A stretch of 64,000 bases of DNA from Heligmosomoides polygyrus polygyrus (lineage: Eukaryota > Nematoda > Chromadorea > Rhabditida > Heligmosomidae). The notes under the pieces are model-generated. The model ran no database searches, was not told the DNA's origin, and saw nothing but the letters and a program-made list of their open reading frames with translations. The DNA lies in contig OX377202.1 of the NCBI GenBank assembly GCA_947396885.1, positions 5,208,001-5,272,000 on the forward strand, in the 5' to 3' direction. The number at the start of each line of letters is the position of its first letter. The stretch's first letter is position 1. Below, in pieces: positions 41,061 to 53,261 of this stretch. A program made the translations under genes and the position numbers.

Positions 41061-41526
41061 TACTCATTGAGGAGTCTGCCCACCATTCATCCTATTGACG
41101 GGCTGTTAACGCTGAGCAAAAATCGATAACATCAACTGCGTTGTTTGAAAAAAGGTCCAAATGCACTGCAATCAGTGCAAAATGCTGCAATGTGGCTGCA
41201 AAAGTGGCCCCGAGGAGTTTTTCCCGCGTGCGAGCACCACCATCAGTCAGCCGGACACCCACCGCTGACGTCAAACACCGCGTGCACATGTGGCGGACCG
41301 CAACCGAACTCGCAGAAAACCGCTGCGCTTCACCAGATGTGCGTGTGGTTCTTCTCGGTGCTGCACTGTTATTGCACTCCGAATGGCCGTCGTTGGAAAA
41401 AGCCGGTGGTCTATTTTTAGACGCGAAAAAGACAAGCTGGCAATAAATTGGGGTAAATTTGGGGTATGGTAGTAAATAACTCAGCTACTGATTAATAGTA
41501 GATGTTGGTTGTCTTAAAACTAACAA

Positions 41527-42120
41527 ACACAGTGTGTCTAAAAAACTGTTCGGGAGGTTAAATATGTTACCAGTAGAGGTGTTGAGAAAGGTAGGAGCTC
41601 ATATGAGAGCATAAGAAAGTAGAAGTTTACTGACATATTAGCGGTAAGGATTGCGCCACGTTCTCGTCTGAACTCTTGCATTTTCCACTCGACTCATTGT
41701 GTTTCGCTTCAATGCTTGTTAAAAGATCTCCATAAAGTGACTGTATCCATTGATTTGGGCTTGTATTAAAGTTCAAACTTGAAAGCACAAAACTACGTAC
41801 AACTTGCGGCAAATCCTAAAAAATCTTAAAAAAAACCCTTAAAACGCCAAAAGTCCTAAAAATGTGGGTGCTGTTTGAAAGATTCTAAGGTTGCTAGTAC
41901 TGAAGCTTTTGGAGATGTTTGTGACTCATTTGAAGGCACAGGATAAAATTCTGAGACATACAAATGGTCAAGGTTGCGCCATGCATTCGTCCGAACTCCT
42001 ACATTTCAGACTCGATTGATTATGCATGGGCTGAGCTAACCACATTAACCTGTACAGTACTTCTTTCGACGTGTTGATCTTGATAGTGCACTAGAAATTG
42101 TGGCAAAATGCAGAGTATCC
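41527..42120 (+). repeat. solo arm of the 1.24-kb foldback family
   Basis: GTGTCTAAAAAACTGTTCGG at the left end, GACATATTAGCGGTAAGGAT, then GGTTGCGCCATGCATTCGTC follow the left-arm order of 10131-11371. The other arm and the transposase relic are absent. Confidence 0.6.
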
Positions 42121-42625
42121 TGAAGAACCTAGACGCTATATGGAATGCCATACCATACCATTGCCGGCGTATGGAGCATAAACGAAGTAATACCCTTATA
42201 TTTTGATGCCTGATGCGTGCTGGTCCTTGAGCGATTAGCCTGAGTGGACGAGTTTGCACGGCACACCCTCGACAACTCGTCCAACATTGGTGTCCGTGGC
42301 TTTTGGCTGTATATTTTCACGTTGACGTTCCACCTATGGTACCTACATTGCAAGGTTGCTGCTTCAATATCGATCCAATATCTAATATTACACCAAGTAT
42401 CGATCGCGATGATGGCAGATCGCTACGAATGAATGCTGCTGCTAAACGTTGCATTGTTCAAACAGTATCTGAATTTTCTAGGATACAGGGGGGAAGCTGG
42501 CTGAATGTGTGCAAAGCTCCGCAAATTACAAAGATCACGCCCCAAGCCCTAAAGTGAGAAGATATAGCCCTTTTACATCATATACATAGAATTGTCCGAA
42601 TTCCGCTTTCCATGAATCTGGCATG

Positions 42626-43163
42626 GTGACTCAGACAAACACGACGTCTTCTTCGAGCTGTTGACCAACGTTGTTATACGGTTTCATTCCGGCCTATGTT
42701 TCATCGCCGTCACCTTCTTCAAAGCTTGGAAAAGTCGGAAATATTTACGATACTACTCGCTCAAACACCATTTCATCTAATATTTCACTATTCCTAAGAA
42801 AAACGTAGGAAAGAGCCGAGACCAGAGGGCCTGTTCATACTTCGAGCGATAAGAGGCACAAGAGCGACAAGAGCGACGAACATTCTGTGGCGTATGTAAG
42901 TAATTACGTACTGCACACTCCATCCGCGGCGAATGTAGTGTGGAATACGTAATTATTTACGTACACCACACTACGCCCGTCGCCCCAGTCGCTGCAGTCG
43001 CTCTAATCGCTCTTGTGACTCGAAGTATGAACAGGCCGAAAGTTACAAATATTTCCGCTTTTTCCTGGCCCTGATGAAGGCCAAGGTGCCGAAGCGTAAG
43101 CCGAGATGGGACTGTATAACAATCATGGGGTACGGCTCGAAGAAGACGTGTTTGTCCGAGCCC
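42626..43163. mobile_element. foldback whose arms carry a hammerhead-like module
   Basis: The left arm (42626-42750, read on minus) contains CTTTGAAGAAGGTGACGGCG and GAAACATAGG. The right arm (43040-43163, plus) contains CCTGATGAAGGCCAAGGTGC and CGAAGCG, then CGGCTCGAAGAAGACGTGTT. The two align with each other and with the post-SL1 half of 38.3-38.9 kb. The right arm has a perfect CUGAUGA but GAAG instead of GAAA. A palindrome fills the centre. Confidence 0.5.
42828..43037. mobile_element. palindromic MITE with TTCATACTTCGAG ends
   Basis: GGCCTGTTCATACTTCGAG and CTCGAAGTATGAACAGGCC are perfect inverted ends. Inside, TAAGTAATTACGTA faces TACGTAATTATTTACGTAC. The ends resemble those of the 58098 element (TTTATACTTCGACGCCGAGC). 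Confidence 0.75.
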
Positions 43164-43734
43164 TTCTACAGCCAACTCTATCCACAGCCAAATGCCTCCT
43201 AACTGCACCATTATCGCAATCAGAAGCGATGACCACTGGCGTCTTAGAAACAGAAGTGACAGCAAACTCTGCCGCCTGTTGTGTCCGAAGATTTCCGCTC
43301 TTCAGACACAACGAAGGGATGAAGCACCCAGTCCTTCGGCAACATCGTCTCGTCGTCGTATCGTCCATCATTTGGAGCCTCGGATTTTCTCATCAAATAC
43401 GCACCTCGTCGCTCATTCCAGCTGCTCCTGCACCCATACACACACGCATCGCAACGCAATTAATTTGGCACCAGCAGAGACCTTAAGTGTGTTTGATCCC
43501 AGGCGCTGCAGGCGTGTTTTCCGATGCGGAATTGAATCCGAGACGCCAGCTGAGGTTCTGGAGTGTGGCTTCAGTGTTCCCTACCGGTTTCAAGGCGCAC
43601 CAGGGCATCTACAGCATCTCCAGCCGACATATGGAGTGGAGGTGTACAGCGACTTGCTGATAACGGCTATTAGTAGGTCAAGACCCGGAGTTCTCAGCGT
43701 TTAAGGAGCAGCTCCCACTGGCTCTCACTTCTGG

Positions 43735-43945
43735 CTGATGTGGTGCAGTCGGTAGGAAGAGCTGATCCAGCGCTGATCATCAATCGTTTGTTGGTTCGAC
43801 TTCTGCTCATGTCATGTCAGACTAGAACTGGAACTCTCTGCGTGCCCCAGAAGATTTGCATTAAAATGACCTTTCACCTTAAGAAGGAAATCAGAATGCG
43901 TGGCGTATCACAAAGCTGGTTGACTAACTTCCACCCCTATTTTTG
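43735..43945 (+). mobile_element. SINE, variant tRNA-like head
   Basis: Head TGATGTGGTGCAGTCGGTAG with a box B-like TTGGTTCGACTTC; 3' end AGAATGCGTGGCGTATCACA and GGTTGACTAACTTCC. The middle is short. Similar in design to 32325-32560. Confidence 0.6.
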
Positions 43946-44938
43946 CCGTATCTAGGTGGGGCTAAAATACTACGAAACCTTTAAAAACCAACTGAATACC
44001 TAAACACCGCCAAAGCCTTATTGTTACCCAAATCCTTCGGCATACGCCATGCCTTTGATTGAATACTGCGCAGTGTCGTGGATACGTTCTCTTTGAAGGG
44101 CATTTTAACGGCTAATTAGCGTAACCATATGGCCGGCTTGTTCTACCAGTAGAATGCATGGCGCACACCAAGTGTGACTGAACCACTTCCAAATTTTATT
44201 TCCGCAATAATGACATGATATCAGAAAATACTTATTTAAAATTGTAATGTTCTACTCAAAAAAAAAAACAACAAAAGATTTAACATGTCGCTCCATCGAG
44301 AGTCCTCAAATGTTCTTGAGTTTACGCCATGCATTCGACTTTCTATCAAGACGAGAAGTCCCATACCATATTGCATGAATTAATCATATTATTTTTTCGG
44401 TGCTATTTATTTAATTCGTCATTTCTCGTCATTTGTTTAATTATTTACTTTAATACACCAAAATGCGCTCTGATACAATAAATTGAAGAAAAAAAAAAAA
44501 CATTTATCCATTTAATTGCTACATTCCTTCGAAATATCTCAAGATACATCCTGATACCTTAAATTCTATTGCATTGAAATGGAATTATTGAAAATAATAA
44601 AAAATAACTTCTAAAGGCTTAAATACCATATTTCAAACGGTATCGTCCGTAATCCGACCACTTAAAATCTACACCTTTACTCAAAGTTTAACAAAATATT
44701 TTACAAAAAATAAAAATAAACAAAAATAATATAAAATAAAATATCTGATATCCATTGGTTTACGCGATGCATTGATCGCTCAGCGGTAAACATACTATGT
44801 ACGGGTTCATCCACGGTGTACAATCCATGAAGTGTAAATGACAATGTTTATCAATCCCTCTTTAGGACGCGCCATGCGTTCTACTTCTGCGGAATGGAAG
44901 GACGTTTACATGGAATAACCTGAATAATGGATCTATCC
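43946..44938. other. no gene; scattered SINE-tail fragments
   Basis: Inverted SINE-tail motifs occur at about 44040 (minus) and 44150 (plus), with further ACGCCATGCATT-type blocks at 44318, 44758 and 44868. 44380-44740 is AT-rich with no recognisable feature. Confidence 0.5.
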
Positions 44939-45503
44939 TAGTCCGGGGGAGCCACATAACTAAAAAGTAGGCAACAAAATGAAATGAAACTTACCGAGCG
45001 GCTCCTAGAGAACGCGCTGGAACCTAAAAAACCGAAAACGAGCGAACAAACGAAAAAAATAAAAAAATCGCCGCGGTTTACAACCGTCTCGGCGGACAAA
45101 GAGCGACGAAATGGAGGCATGCCGCGTGCTGACCACCGCCTGACATGTTATAACCAGGATCTAACGTGGTGGGGAGGGCGCATGAAGCCGCATGCCGTGT
45201 GCTGACCACCGCCTGACATGTTATAACCAGGATCTAACATGGTGGGGAGGGCGCATGAAGCCGCATGCCGCGTGCTGAACGTCGCTTGACATGTTATAAC
45301 TAGAATCTAACTTGGTGAGGAGGGCACACAACTTTGCCTTTTTACAACCGTAACAAATGCAATTTTTTCGTTTTTTTTTCTTCAAGACTTTTCTTGTTTA
45401 GGTCTCATGTTGTTCTGTAGGTGCCGCTCGGTAAGTCTCAAGTGGATTTGTTACATATAACCCTTTTAGTTATGTGCCCCCCCCCCCGGACTAGGATAGA
45501 TCC
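44939..45503. mobile_element. 565-bp TIR element with internal minisatellite (copy B)
   Basis: Ends GGATCTATCCTAGTCCGGGG and CCCCGGACTAGGATAGATCC; the long TIR continues with CTTACCGAGCGGCTCCTAGA and TGCCGCTCGGTAAG. It contains three minisatellite units (GACATGTTATAACCAGGATC), one more than copy A, and runs in the opposite orientation. Flanking octamers TGAATAAT and CGAAAATA only partly agree. Confidence 0.75.
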
Positions 45504-45609
45504 CGAAAATAATTATTGTATTGTTACTTAATAATTTATTTAAATATTTAAAGACAAAATTTTTCGTAAACTATGATTTGAATTAGGCCAACAGAATGAC
45601 TTGCGGTGG

Positions 45610-45899
45610 CCATAAAGGATAAAGGACGGCGTTACACAATCCCTCCTGGGATGCGCCAGCGCATTCTACTTCTACGGGATGTCGTGGAGGCGACATGAAT
45701 GCGTATTTGGCCATACAATGACTTGCGGTGGCCAGCCGAGGAACAAGTCAGCGCTCTATCCTTCCTAGACAAGTCTGGTACCAATTCACCGACCCCGGAG
45801 GGATGGAAGTCTTGGTTGGCTGGGGAGGAACCCGAACAAAGAACCTTGGTTTCCGGTGCACGCGTTGACCGGCGCTTTCTCCGACTGCGCTACCACGCA
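45610..45899 (-). mobile_element. tRNA-derived SINE
   Basis: Tail AAAGGATAAAGGACGGCG, GATGCGCCAGCGCATTCTAC and GCGACATGAATGCGTATTTG, the same diagnostic variants as 9452-9747, so both belong to one subfamily. The left flank is itself a SINE scrap (GACTTGCGGTGGCCATAAAG). Confidence 0.85.
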
Positions 45900-46541
45900 C
45901 TGCACAGCGTTGTTTGACTGAAAGGTGGCCGGTGCAGTGGAATCGAAGGGCGATCTGACTATAAGACAGGTAGTACTCGGCTCTACATGGTACTGCACTG
46001 CCCGTACCGTTTCCGTTTCGGCGCTTGGCCAAAGGGTTGTATAGGCCACTGTTGAATGCAGCACGGAAATTAGCCTCTGTTTTCCTCCCCTTTCCCAGCG
46101 ATTTGTTTAGGCAACAAATTCCCAGCGCTCTATGGGTGGGCTATATTTTCTGGCGAACCCCGTGCGATGAAACATCGCCGCAGCTGATTGAGAGAAGACG
46201 CTGAAAAAGGCCCGTCGGCGGCGGTGGCCAACAAACTCAACTCATCGCTCATATCTCGGGGCGGCGGACCGACACGAGCCTCCTCAACAAAACACTGGCC
46301 GTCTCTCGAAGGAGTATTACGCTCGAGTGTCGAGCTATTTATCACGGAGTCCGGCCGGGCGCATGCTCGCACCATAGGGCCTTCCCTTGAGACCTCAGAC
46401 GACGTCCGAGCATCACTTGTCAGAAACGGCAAAACGCAGAAGAAACACCAGCAGATTTGGCGGAGCTTCCAGCCACGTTTTCCGCCTGCATCTGAGAGTG
46501 ACTGCGGCCGACTGCAGTGAAACAACAGGAGAAACGAACGA

Positions 46542-46640
46542 TATGACGCTCTTCGTGGCCCTCGAGCGACGAGTATCTATTGGAGCACTTTGGCACGCGA
46601 CAGGGACGAGTGGAGACGTTGCCCGAGCAGCTTGGTGATA
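46542..46640 (+). pseudogene. LINE C-terminal remnant
   Basis: YDALRGPRATSIYWSTLARD, then RDEWRRC, before the frame is lost. Nucleotide similarity to 1873-1960 is high (GATATGACGCTCTTCGTG; GGCACGCGACAGGGACGA). The GC-rich open frames just upstream (46188-46520) are on both strands and are not supported as exons. Confidence 0.55.
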
Positions 46641-46691
46641 CAGGTGATACACGGTACCAGCGGAATAGTGTCCTGAAGTGTAAGCGAAAAT

Positions 46692-46882
46692 GATGGTACA
46701 TGTCGCCAAAGTGAGCAGCATTTGGAGGTAGCGTATCAGGCAATCGGGCCGCATCGAAAAGGCGTGTCATTCAGAGGAGAATTCTATGGTGGGCACAATA
46801 TTGGCTGGTGACGGTGCTCTGCTTGTTTATGATTGACTGACGCGTGCCCACCGCCCAATGCTGCTCATCTTCGCGACATGTA
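46692..46882. mobile_element. palindromic MITE (GTCGCGA family)
   Basis: Left GGTACATGTCGCCAAAGTGA, right TGCTCATCTTCGCGACATGT and ACC. The inner arms contain GGCAATCGGGCCGC and TGATTGACTGACGC. Confidence 0.7.
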
Positions 46883-46924
46883 CCGGGCCAACCAATACAA
46901 CCCCGGCACCAACCCTTTTACTTG

Positions 46925-47215
46925 AGGAACGGTAAGGTGTCTTTAGTGTCATCCAATCCCTTTATGGGATACGCCACGCATTCTACTTCTATGGGACACC
47001 TTGGAGGCGATTCGAACGCTTATTTGACTTGCACAGTGACTATCAATGGTCAGCCGACGAATAATAGTGTGGATTTCTCTTTCAAGACAAGTCTCGCAGC
47101 AACTCTTCGAATTTGGAAGGATAGAAGGCTTAGCTGTTGCGCGCGGGAGTCGAACCAAGGACACGGAATCAGGGCGCAGAGACGGCACCTCTTTCAGATG
47201 CGCTACTACATGCAT
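46925..47215 (-). mobile_element. tRNA-derived SINE, diverged
   Basis: CATCCAATCCCTTTATGGGA, ATACGCCACGCATTCTACTT, CGCGCGGGAGTCGAACCAAG (box B complement) and ATGCGCTACTAC (box A complement) keep the SINE order. Confidence 0.75.
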
Positions 47216-47608
47216 ATTCTCTGCCATAATGGGCTTGAAGGATTAGTTATAAAAGGCACAAAAGTGGAGAGCCTCGGTACGGAAAACACAAATTAATGCC
47301 GAAGATAGGCACGCGCCATGCACTGCACTCCTGGAGAATATTGCAAAAGCGATTTGAAGGCGGAAAAGCCCCAGATTTCACTATGGAGCTACATCGATGC
47401 ACAAGCCACTCACTGTCTTATCCTTCTTCCCGAAGAGATAAAACGGAATTACAGAGGCCAGATACCTCTACGATACCTCCTTACCTCTACGACATCCGTC
47501 AAAAGCAGAACATGCGGCAAACCCTACACACAGATGGTTAATGCCGGTCATTATCTTGGGCTAAAAACACCCTAAAGTTTTCTAGGAAGGAAACACTCAC
47601 CTCGATGC

Positions 47609-47764
47609 AAGTCGTCAATGTGGCCTACATGGGAAGAAAACGCAATAGACCAATCAGGTCGCATCGAATGACCGTGTCACATAGCAACGCGCCTGTATGA
47701 TCGGCACCCTGACTGGCTGGCGTGTTTTCGTCTCACCATGTAGGCCACATTGGCGACAAGTATC
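47609..47764. mobile_element. palindromic MITE (GTGGCCTACAT family)
   Basis: Left AAGTCGTCAATGTGGCCTAC, right TGTAGGCCACATTGGCGACA. GACCAATCAGG and CTGACTGGCTGGCG motifs lie inside. Confidence 0.65.
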
Positions 47765-49606
47765 GAATAACGGCAAATTGATAGGACTACAGCCATGGGA
47801 GCATAGTAACTGTTAGAGATCAGAGCAGGATAATGCAGAAAGCGCCACATTCTTTCTTCTTTGCTTCGTTCTGGATTGTAGAGACCCTATGTGGCATTTG
47901 TTGTGTGAGCCGATTTACACAATATTGTCGGAGGCACTTTAATATTTATATTATTGCCATTATTATAAACACTACCGCCGTATCTGCTGAATGAGATAGT
48001 CGTAGTCTAATTTTAATTTAAACTATTTTTATCCTTTAATATTTTTTATTTTCTAATATTTCCGAAATCCTTTATTCTTATTAGTACATATAGGGGGGAT
48101 TATCGCTAATTTTTTTAAATTTAAGAAACGGCAACATCTAGAAAGATAACAATAGGATAGAGAAAAAGCTTACAACCAAGTTTTTTTAACAGTTGGGTGG
48201 ACCGAGGAGATGAATTAAGAGCAATTTAAAAAAAAGGCATTTTCTCTTTGGAATGAGCCATGCGTTTCAGTTTTGCGGAACATTGTGGGCTCAAGTTGAA
48301 GGCGGACCTTTTGAGAAAGCGTCAGATATAGTACGTTGAAATTTCCTTCAAAAGAACTTTTGAAAAATTGAAATAGGGAACAAAGATAAGACTTCCATGG
48401 TGGCTATCGTGATAGCTCTCTCGTTGTCGAAAATCTAATCAAAAACACAAGGCTGTCAAGTAGCAACGGCACGAAAACTGCTGTCGACAAGTGGGCCCAG
48501 GGCGGATTAGGTGGATTTTTTTTTAAACAGTCCCTTTCTATCCTGAAAATTCACTGCCCGTTGTCCGTCTTCTGCCTGCCACTCCTTTCAGCATGCGATT
48601 CCGCGAGATTACAAAAAGCGAAAATCGGAAATTGAAGTGTCTGAGAGTGCAGAGGAATCAGTGCGGTTTTTCGACAGACTTCTAATTTCCTAGTGCTCAC
48701 TGACTTTCACCAACACAATAAACAATTCGGAAATGAACACTGGAAATGCGTTTCGAATATTCTTTTTGATTGAGCGGAAATAATGGCAGATTTAGCCGCC
48801 ACAATCAACTTCAAATATTCCACTTGAAGACCAGTTTCCTAGGTCAAAAAAACTCATCAGAGAAGCGTCGAAGGTGAAGCCCTAGACTTCTGGAGTCGAT
48901 GAATTCATGGAAGTCGTTTTCGTGCATCGTTCAATGTTTAGACTGTATTGCTATAAAGAGATTACTAGGGCACATAGTTAGATAGCATTCGGATCCAAAT
49001 AGGTCAAGGGCGTTTCCGCTACTGGTTCCGCTCTCTGAGTAGATTTCAAAACGTCCTTTGGAGCAGCATCGCATCATTAAGCGGCCTAACTAAGCAGGTA
49101 GAGCAACTTTTTTTGGTTCTAGACTGACAAAGAACATAAGAGGAAAGCTCAGGCTTTATGTTTCGATGGCAAAATCGCAAGCTCGAGCAAGCTTTTTCAC
49201 CCAAAGAAATTTAATGAAGTCCAACCACATTTTGAGCGTAAATCAGGAAGACTTAGGTCTATCTTTGCATGGTTTCAAGAGACTATTTTTGCGTGCTGTA
49301 ATTCAGTTAGGCTTATTTGTTTTTTATTGATTTTGACATTTATTTTGATATTTTCACGCGTGGCTTCGATCCACATCGTGAAAAAAAAATAAGTAACAGG
49401 ACAAAGGTGGATAATAAATAAAAGACTACGTTATTCAATCCCTTTTTGGGAAGCGGCATATATTCTACCTCTGTGGGATGTCGTGGTGGTAATAAGAGCT
49501 TTATTTAACATGTCGTAGGTCTGCACTACATCTTCTAAGAAGTAGATTCCTATTAAGCCCTATATTTGACTGGGAATCGCCTTTTCCGCTTTTTGCCTGA
49601 TTTCAA
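47765..49606. other. no recognised gene
   Basis: SINE-tail fragments occur at about 48241-48310 and 49413-49497 (minus strand). The rest, including AT-rich 47930-48230, has no exon, RNA gene or complete element that I can support. Confidence 0.4.
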
Positions 49607-50400
49607 TAAATAAATGTTGGCGTTAATTGATCGCTCTTCGGATTGCGCCATGCACTTTTCTACCTCTGTTGGATATCGTGAAGAGAATTTTTGGATCTAT
49701 CCTAGTCTGGGGGCCACATAACTGAGAAGTAGGTAACAAAATGAATTGAGACTTACCAAGCGGTACCTTGAGAATGAGTTGGAACCTAAAAGAAACAAAA
49801 AACTAGCGAACAAACAAAAAAAAATTAAAAAATCGCCGTGTTTACAACCGTCTCGGCGGGCAAAGGGCGAAGGAATGGAAGCATGTCGCGTGCTGACCGC
49901 CGGCTGACATGTCATAACCAGGATCTAACATGGTGAATAGGGTGCATGAAGCCGCATGCCGCGTGCTGACCGCAGCCTGACATGTTATAACCAGGGCCCA
50001 ACATGGTGAGGAGGGCACACAATTTTGCAGGCTTACAACCACAACAAATGCAGTTTTTTCCTTTTTTTCTTCATGACTTTTCTTGTTTAGGTCTCATGTT
50101 GTTCTGTTGGAATCGCTCGGTAAGTCTCAAGTGAATTTGTGACATATAATACTTTTTGGTTATGTGGCCCCCCGGACTAGGATAGATCCGAATTTTTCAA
50201 TGCGTGTGGGCCTATACAATGACAATGAGGAAAACGTCAGTGTTTCATCTGCCCTACGCACGCTTCTTATCGTCCAATCATTTCTTGAAAAAAGGCCCAA
50301 GCCCGCGACTGGCTTGAAAGGGACAAGAACCTTGAGGCATGGGCAGTGGTGCACAACAGATTCGGCGCCTGCTCTGATTGCGCTACAAAAGTCATGGCGC
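49607..50400 (-). mobile_element. SINE split by an 8-bp-TSD element
   Basis: The 3' part (49620-49692, TTGCGCCATGCACTTTTCTA) and the 5' part (50190-50400, with TTGCGCTACAAAAG near the head) are contiguous once the insertion at 49693-50189 and one duplicated octamer are removed. This gives relative ages: the SINE came first. Confidence 0.65.
49693..50189. mobile_element. 497-bp TIR element with internal minisatellite (copy C)
   Basis: Ends GGATCTATCCTAGTCTGGGG and GGCCCCCCGGACTAGGATAG...TCC. Perfect 8-bp target duplication GAATTTTT (49685-49692 and 50190-50197). It has about two to three minisatellite units (CTGACATGTTATAACCAGG). Same architecture as copies A and B. Confidence 0.85.
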
Positions 50401-50692
50401 AATGCCACTATGAGGGGGCCAGCCCACATTTGAACGAGTTTTTACCCGTTTGACCTAGGCCCCTCTCGCTGCAACTTGCATTACACGTATGTACGCGTTA
50501 GTTTGCGTACAATGTGGGAAATCCCCATGGGCTGCTGCCCCCCCCCCCCCGTGGTCAAAGTCAGTAGGACCTAAACAACGATTCAAAATGCCTTTACTAT
50601 TTGGTAGAAGTAGAATGCATGGCGCATTCCGGCATGATTGCCTGATGCCCCGGTTCATCTCACAGTGAGTAAGACAGCAAACACTGCTAGTT

Positions 50693-50970
50693 CAAAAGGA
50701 TAAAGGATAAAGGATGGCGTTATTCAATCCTCTTTGGGATGCGCCACGCATTCTACTTCTACGGGATGCCGTAGAGGCGTGTTGAATGACTTGCGGTGGC
50801 CAGCCGATGTACATGTCAGTGCTTTATCCTTCCCATACATGTTTGGTACCAATTCACCGAGCTTGGAGGGATGGAAGGCTTGGTTGGCCTGGGCGGGAAA
50901 TCCGAACCAGGAACCTGGTATCGGGTGCAGGTGACAGCCGGCGCCTCCTCCTACTGCGCTCCACGCGCCC
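50693..50970 (-). mobile_element. tRNA-derived SINE with perfect target duplication
   Basis: Flanked by an exact 12-bp duplication, ACACTGCTAGTT (50681-50692 and 50971-50982). The tail has two TAAAGGA units; the head is intact except for one change (TCCTACTGCGCTCC). A small deletion after GTGTTGAATG removes the GCATATTTGGCC block. Probably among the youngest copies. Confidence 0.92.
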
Positions 50971-51651
50971 ACACTGCTAGTTTAGGCGTTCTTTTTGTTC
51001 GTTCAGGGTCCTGGATGTTTACATCCGATTGTTCTGTTTGTTGTTGTCGTTCCGCCACATGTTCACGCGTACGCTGGTACAATTATATGAATAATATGCG
51101 GCTAAGTCTAGCCTAGTTCTAAGGATCTTCACGACAACAGCTTTTTGTGGTAATTACTAGTCCTAGGCTTAGCAGCAATCGGCAAATAACTACGGTTGAC
51201 GCCTTGCACTTAATTAACACTGCAATTATCACCCAGTAATCTTAGGAGAACGGTGCCAATTAGTCCACTTGTGCAGTGTCACATGCCCAAAGCACTTTAG
51301 GGATAACCGTAGTAGTCATTAACGACTTCTTTCCAAGCACAGACGCACTGAGTGGGTATTCAGGAAGGTCAACTAACCATAACGGTGTGATTTACAAAGT
51401 GCTAGCACGTCACTGCCGAACGCACTGCCATTACAATCGACCTGCAGATAGATGATGAAGGATAAAAGTCCACCTCAGTCATCACATCTGTGGGTGAGCC
51501 ATGCACTCTACTCCGTAACTTGGCAGCCACCCCAATGGAATCGAGTCGTATGACGAAGGGATACATCTCGAATCAAGACTAGCAGAATTTTCGGTGAACG
51601 CTATGCACCTCACACACATCGAGCAGATTAGAGTACTTATCCAGCTAGTAC

Positions 51652-52771
51652 AGTACCGGGCATGTTCCTCCGTTCATTCGCCGGAAACTCGGAAAGGTCA
51701 ACAATCCCGGAAAGCCTTTTCAAATAACTTTTTAAAAAATTAAGTTCTTGTAAAAAGAAACATATATTTGAGCTCAGCAGCTCAAGCTCTATCTTATGAT
51801 CTATAGATCTCAGAGAGTTGAAAATGCATATAGGCCCGACAGAATCAATCGAGTGTGCGCAACAACCTGTAGAGCGATCGAGCGACAGCTTGAAGAGTGA
51901 GCGTTTGGGGAGTTTTACCACAAATTTGCAGCCGCCCACATCAGGAATTGCTCTAGGACTGTCCAGCGAGCCTTTGAAGTGCGCCGTGCACAATGCATAT
52001 AGGATCGAACCTATCAATCGAGTGGGCTCGACAACCTGTAGAGCGATCGAGCGACACCATGAAGAGTGAGCGTTTGGGGAGTTTTATCACAAATTTGCAG
52101 CCGCCCAACTCAGGAATTGCTCTAGGACTGTCCAGCGAGCCTTTGAAGTGCGCCGTGCACAATGCATATAGGATCGAACCTATCAATCGAGTGGGAGCGA
52201 CCGCTTGCAAATTGCATGCGCGGCCGTGTTCGGAGCACAATAACTCTGTCAAGTCCGAATCGTTTCGGCTGCAACTCAACAACGCACTCCAAAGGCTCGC
52301 TGGACAGTCTTAGAGCAACTGCTGAATAGGGCGGCTGCAAATTTGTGATAAAACTCCTCAGACGCTCACTCTACAAGCTGTCCCCCTCGATTGATAGGTT
52401 CGATCCTATATGCACTGTGCACGGCGCACTCCAAAGACTCGCTGGACAGTCTTAGAGCAATTCCTGAGTTGGGCGGCTGAAAATTTGTGATAAAACTCCC
52501 CAAACGCTCACTCTTCATGCTGTCGCTTGATCGCTCTACAGGTTGTCGCGCCCACTCGATTGATTCTGTCGGGCCTATATGCATTGTTCAACTCTCTGAG
52601 ATCTATAGGTCATAAGATAGAGCTTGAGCTGCTGAGCTCAAATATGTGTTTCTTTTTACAAAAACTTAATTTAAAAAAATTATTTAAAAAGGCCGCTTTG
52701 GACCGTTCCAAAGCGTTGACCTTTCCTTTACAGGATTTCCGGCGAATGAACGGAGGAACATGTCCGGTATC
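51652..52771. mobile_element. 1.12-kb foldback with 169-bp subrepeats
   Basis: Ends AGTACCGGGCATGTTCCTCC and GGAGGAACATGTCCGGTAT are inverted. The left arm has units starting at 51824, 51993 and 52162 (period 169 bp, each opening ATGCATATAGG and containing GCGATCGAGCGACA and GAATTGCTCTAGGACTGTCC). The right arm has two inverted units. The unpaired centre is about 52200-52280. No coding potential. Confidence 0.8.
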
Positions 52772-52904
52772 GTTAGAGCAGTCCACCGTACGCTCCTGGC
52801 TACCGTAATTCATCCGCGAATGCTACAATTTTGGGCCGAAATAGACCGAGTTCGACTTCTTCCGCTACCCACTGCATCCTAGTGGTTTCGATTCAACCAT
52901 ATAG

Positions 52905-53172
52905 GATAAGGACGGCAGTAATCCATACCTTCTAAGGATGCGCCACGCATTCTACTTAGATGGGACATCGTGGAGGCGATTTAAATGCGCATTTGTCCTA
53001 GATACTGAGTAGCGGGGGCAAACCGATAAACAAGCAATTGTTCTATCAGGGAAGTATGATGCCGAATCATCGGCCCGGAGAGGATAAAAGCCTTGGATGA
53101 CCTGGAGAACAAAGGACCTTCGGAGTGCACGCAAAAGTCGGTGCGTTCCCCGACCGTGCTATCACGCGCCCT
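52905..53172 (-). mobile_element. tRNA-derived SINE, diverged
   Basis: AAGGACGGCAGTAATCCATA, GATGCGCCACGCATTCTACT, GACATCGTGGAGGCGATTTA; the head side ends CGACCGTGCTATCACGCGCC. The box B complement is decayed. Confidence 0.75.
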
Positions 53173-53261
53173 ACCCATCCATAATGGCCCCTTTTGATCA
53201 TCGTCTATACTATTTTTTATTAATTGTGGTTGTATTAATATTGACAGGGAAAATTTAGGTA

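Noticed and set aside
41161..41268. Cys-rich 36-codon frame (CNQCKMLQCGCK).
   Set aside because: Short, no signal peptide, other frames equally open; the cysteine spacing fits no family I know.
42626..43163. Functional hammerhead ribozymes in the inverted arms.
   Set aside because: Each copy lacks at least one invariant core base (GAAG instead of GAAA on the right, U for C on the left) and the cleavage triplet is lost.
43192..43704. 170-codon open frame on the plus strand.
   Set aside because: Other frames are also open over the same stretch on both strands, the composition is low-bias, part reads through a CA repeat, and no family or splice pattern is recognisable.
46130..46525. Long overlapping open frames on both strands in a GC-rich patch.
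   Set aside because: High GC removes stop codons in all frames; no start, acceptor or conserved motif supports either strand.
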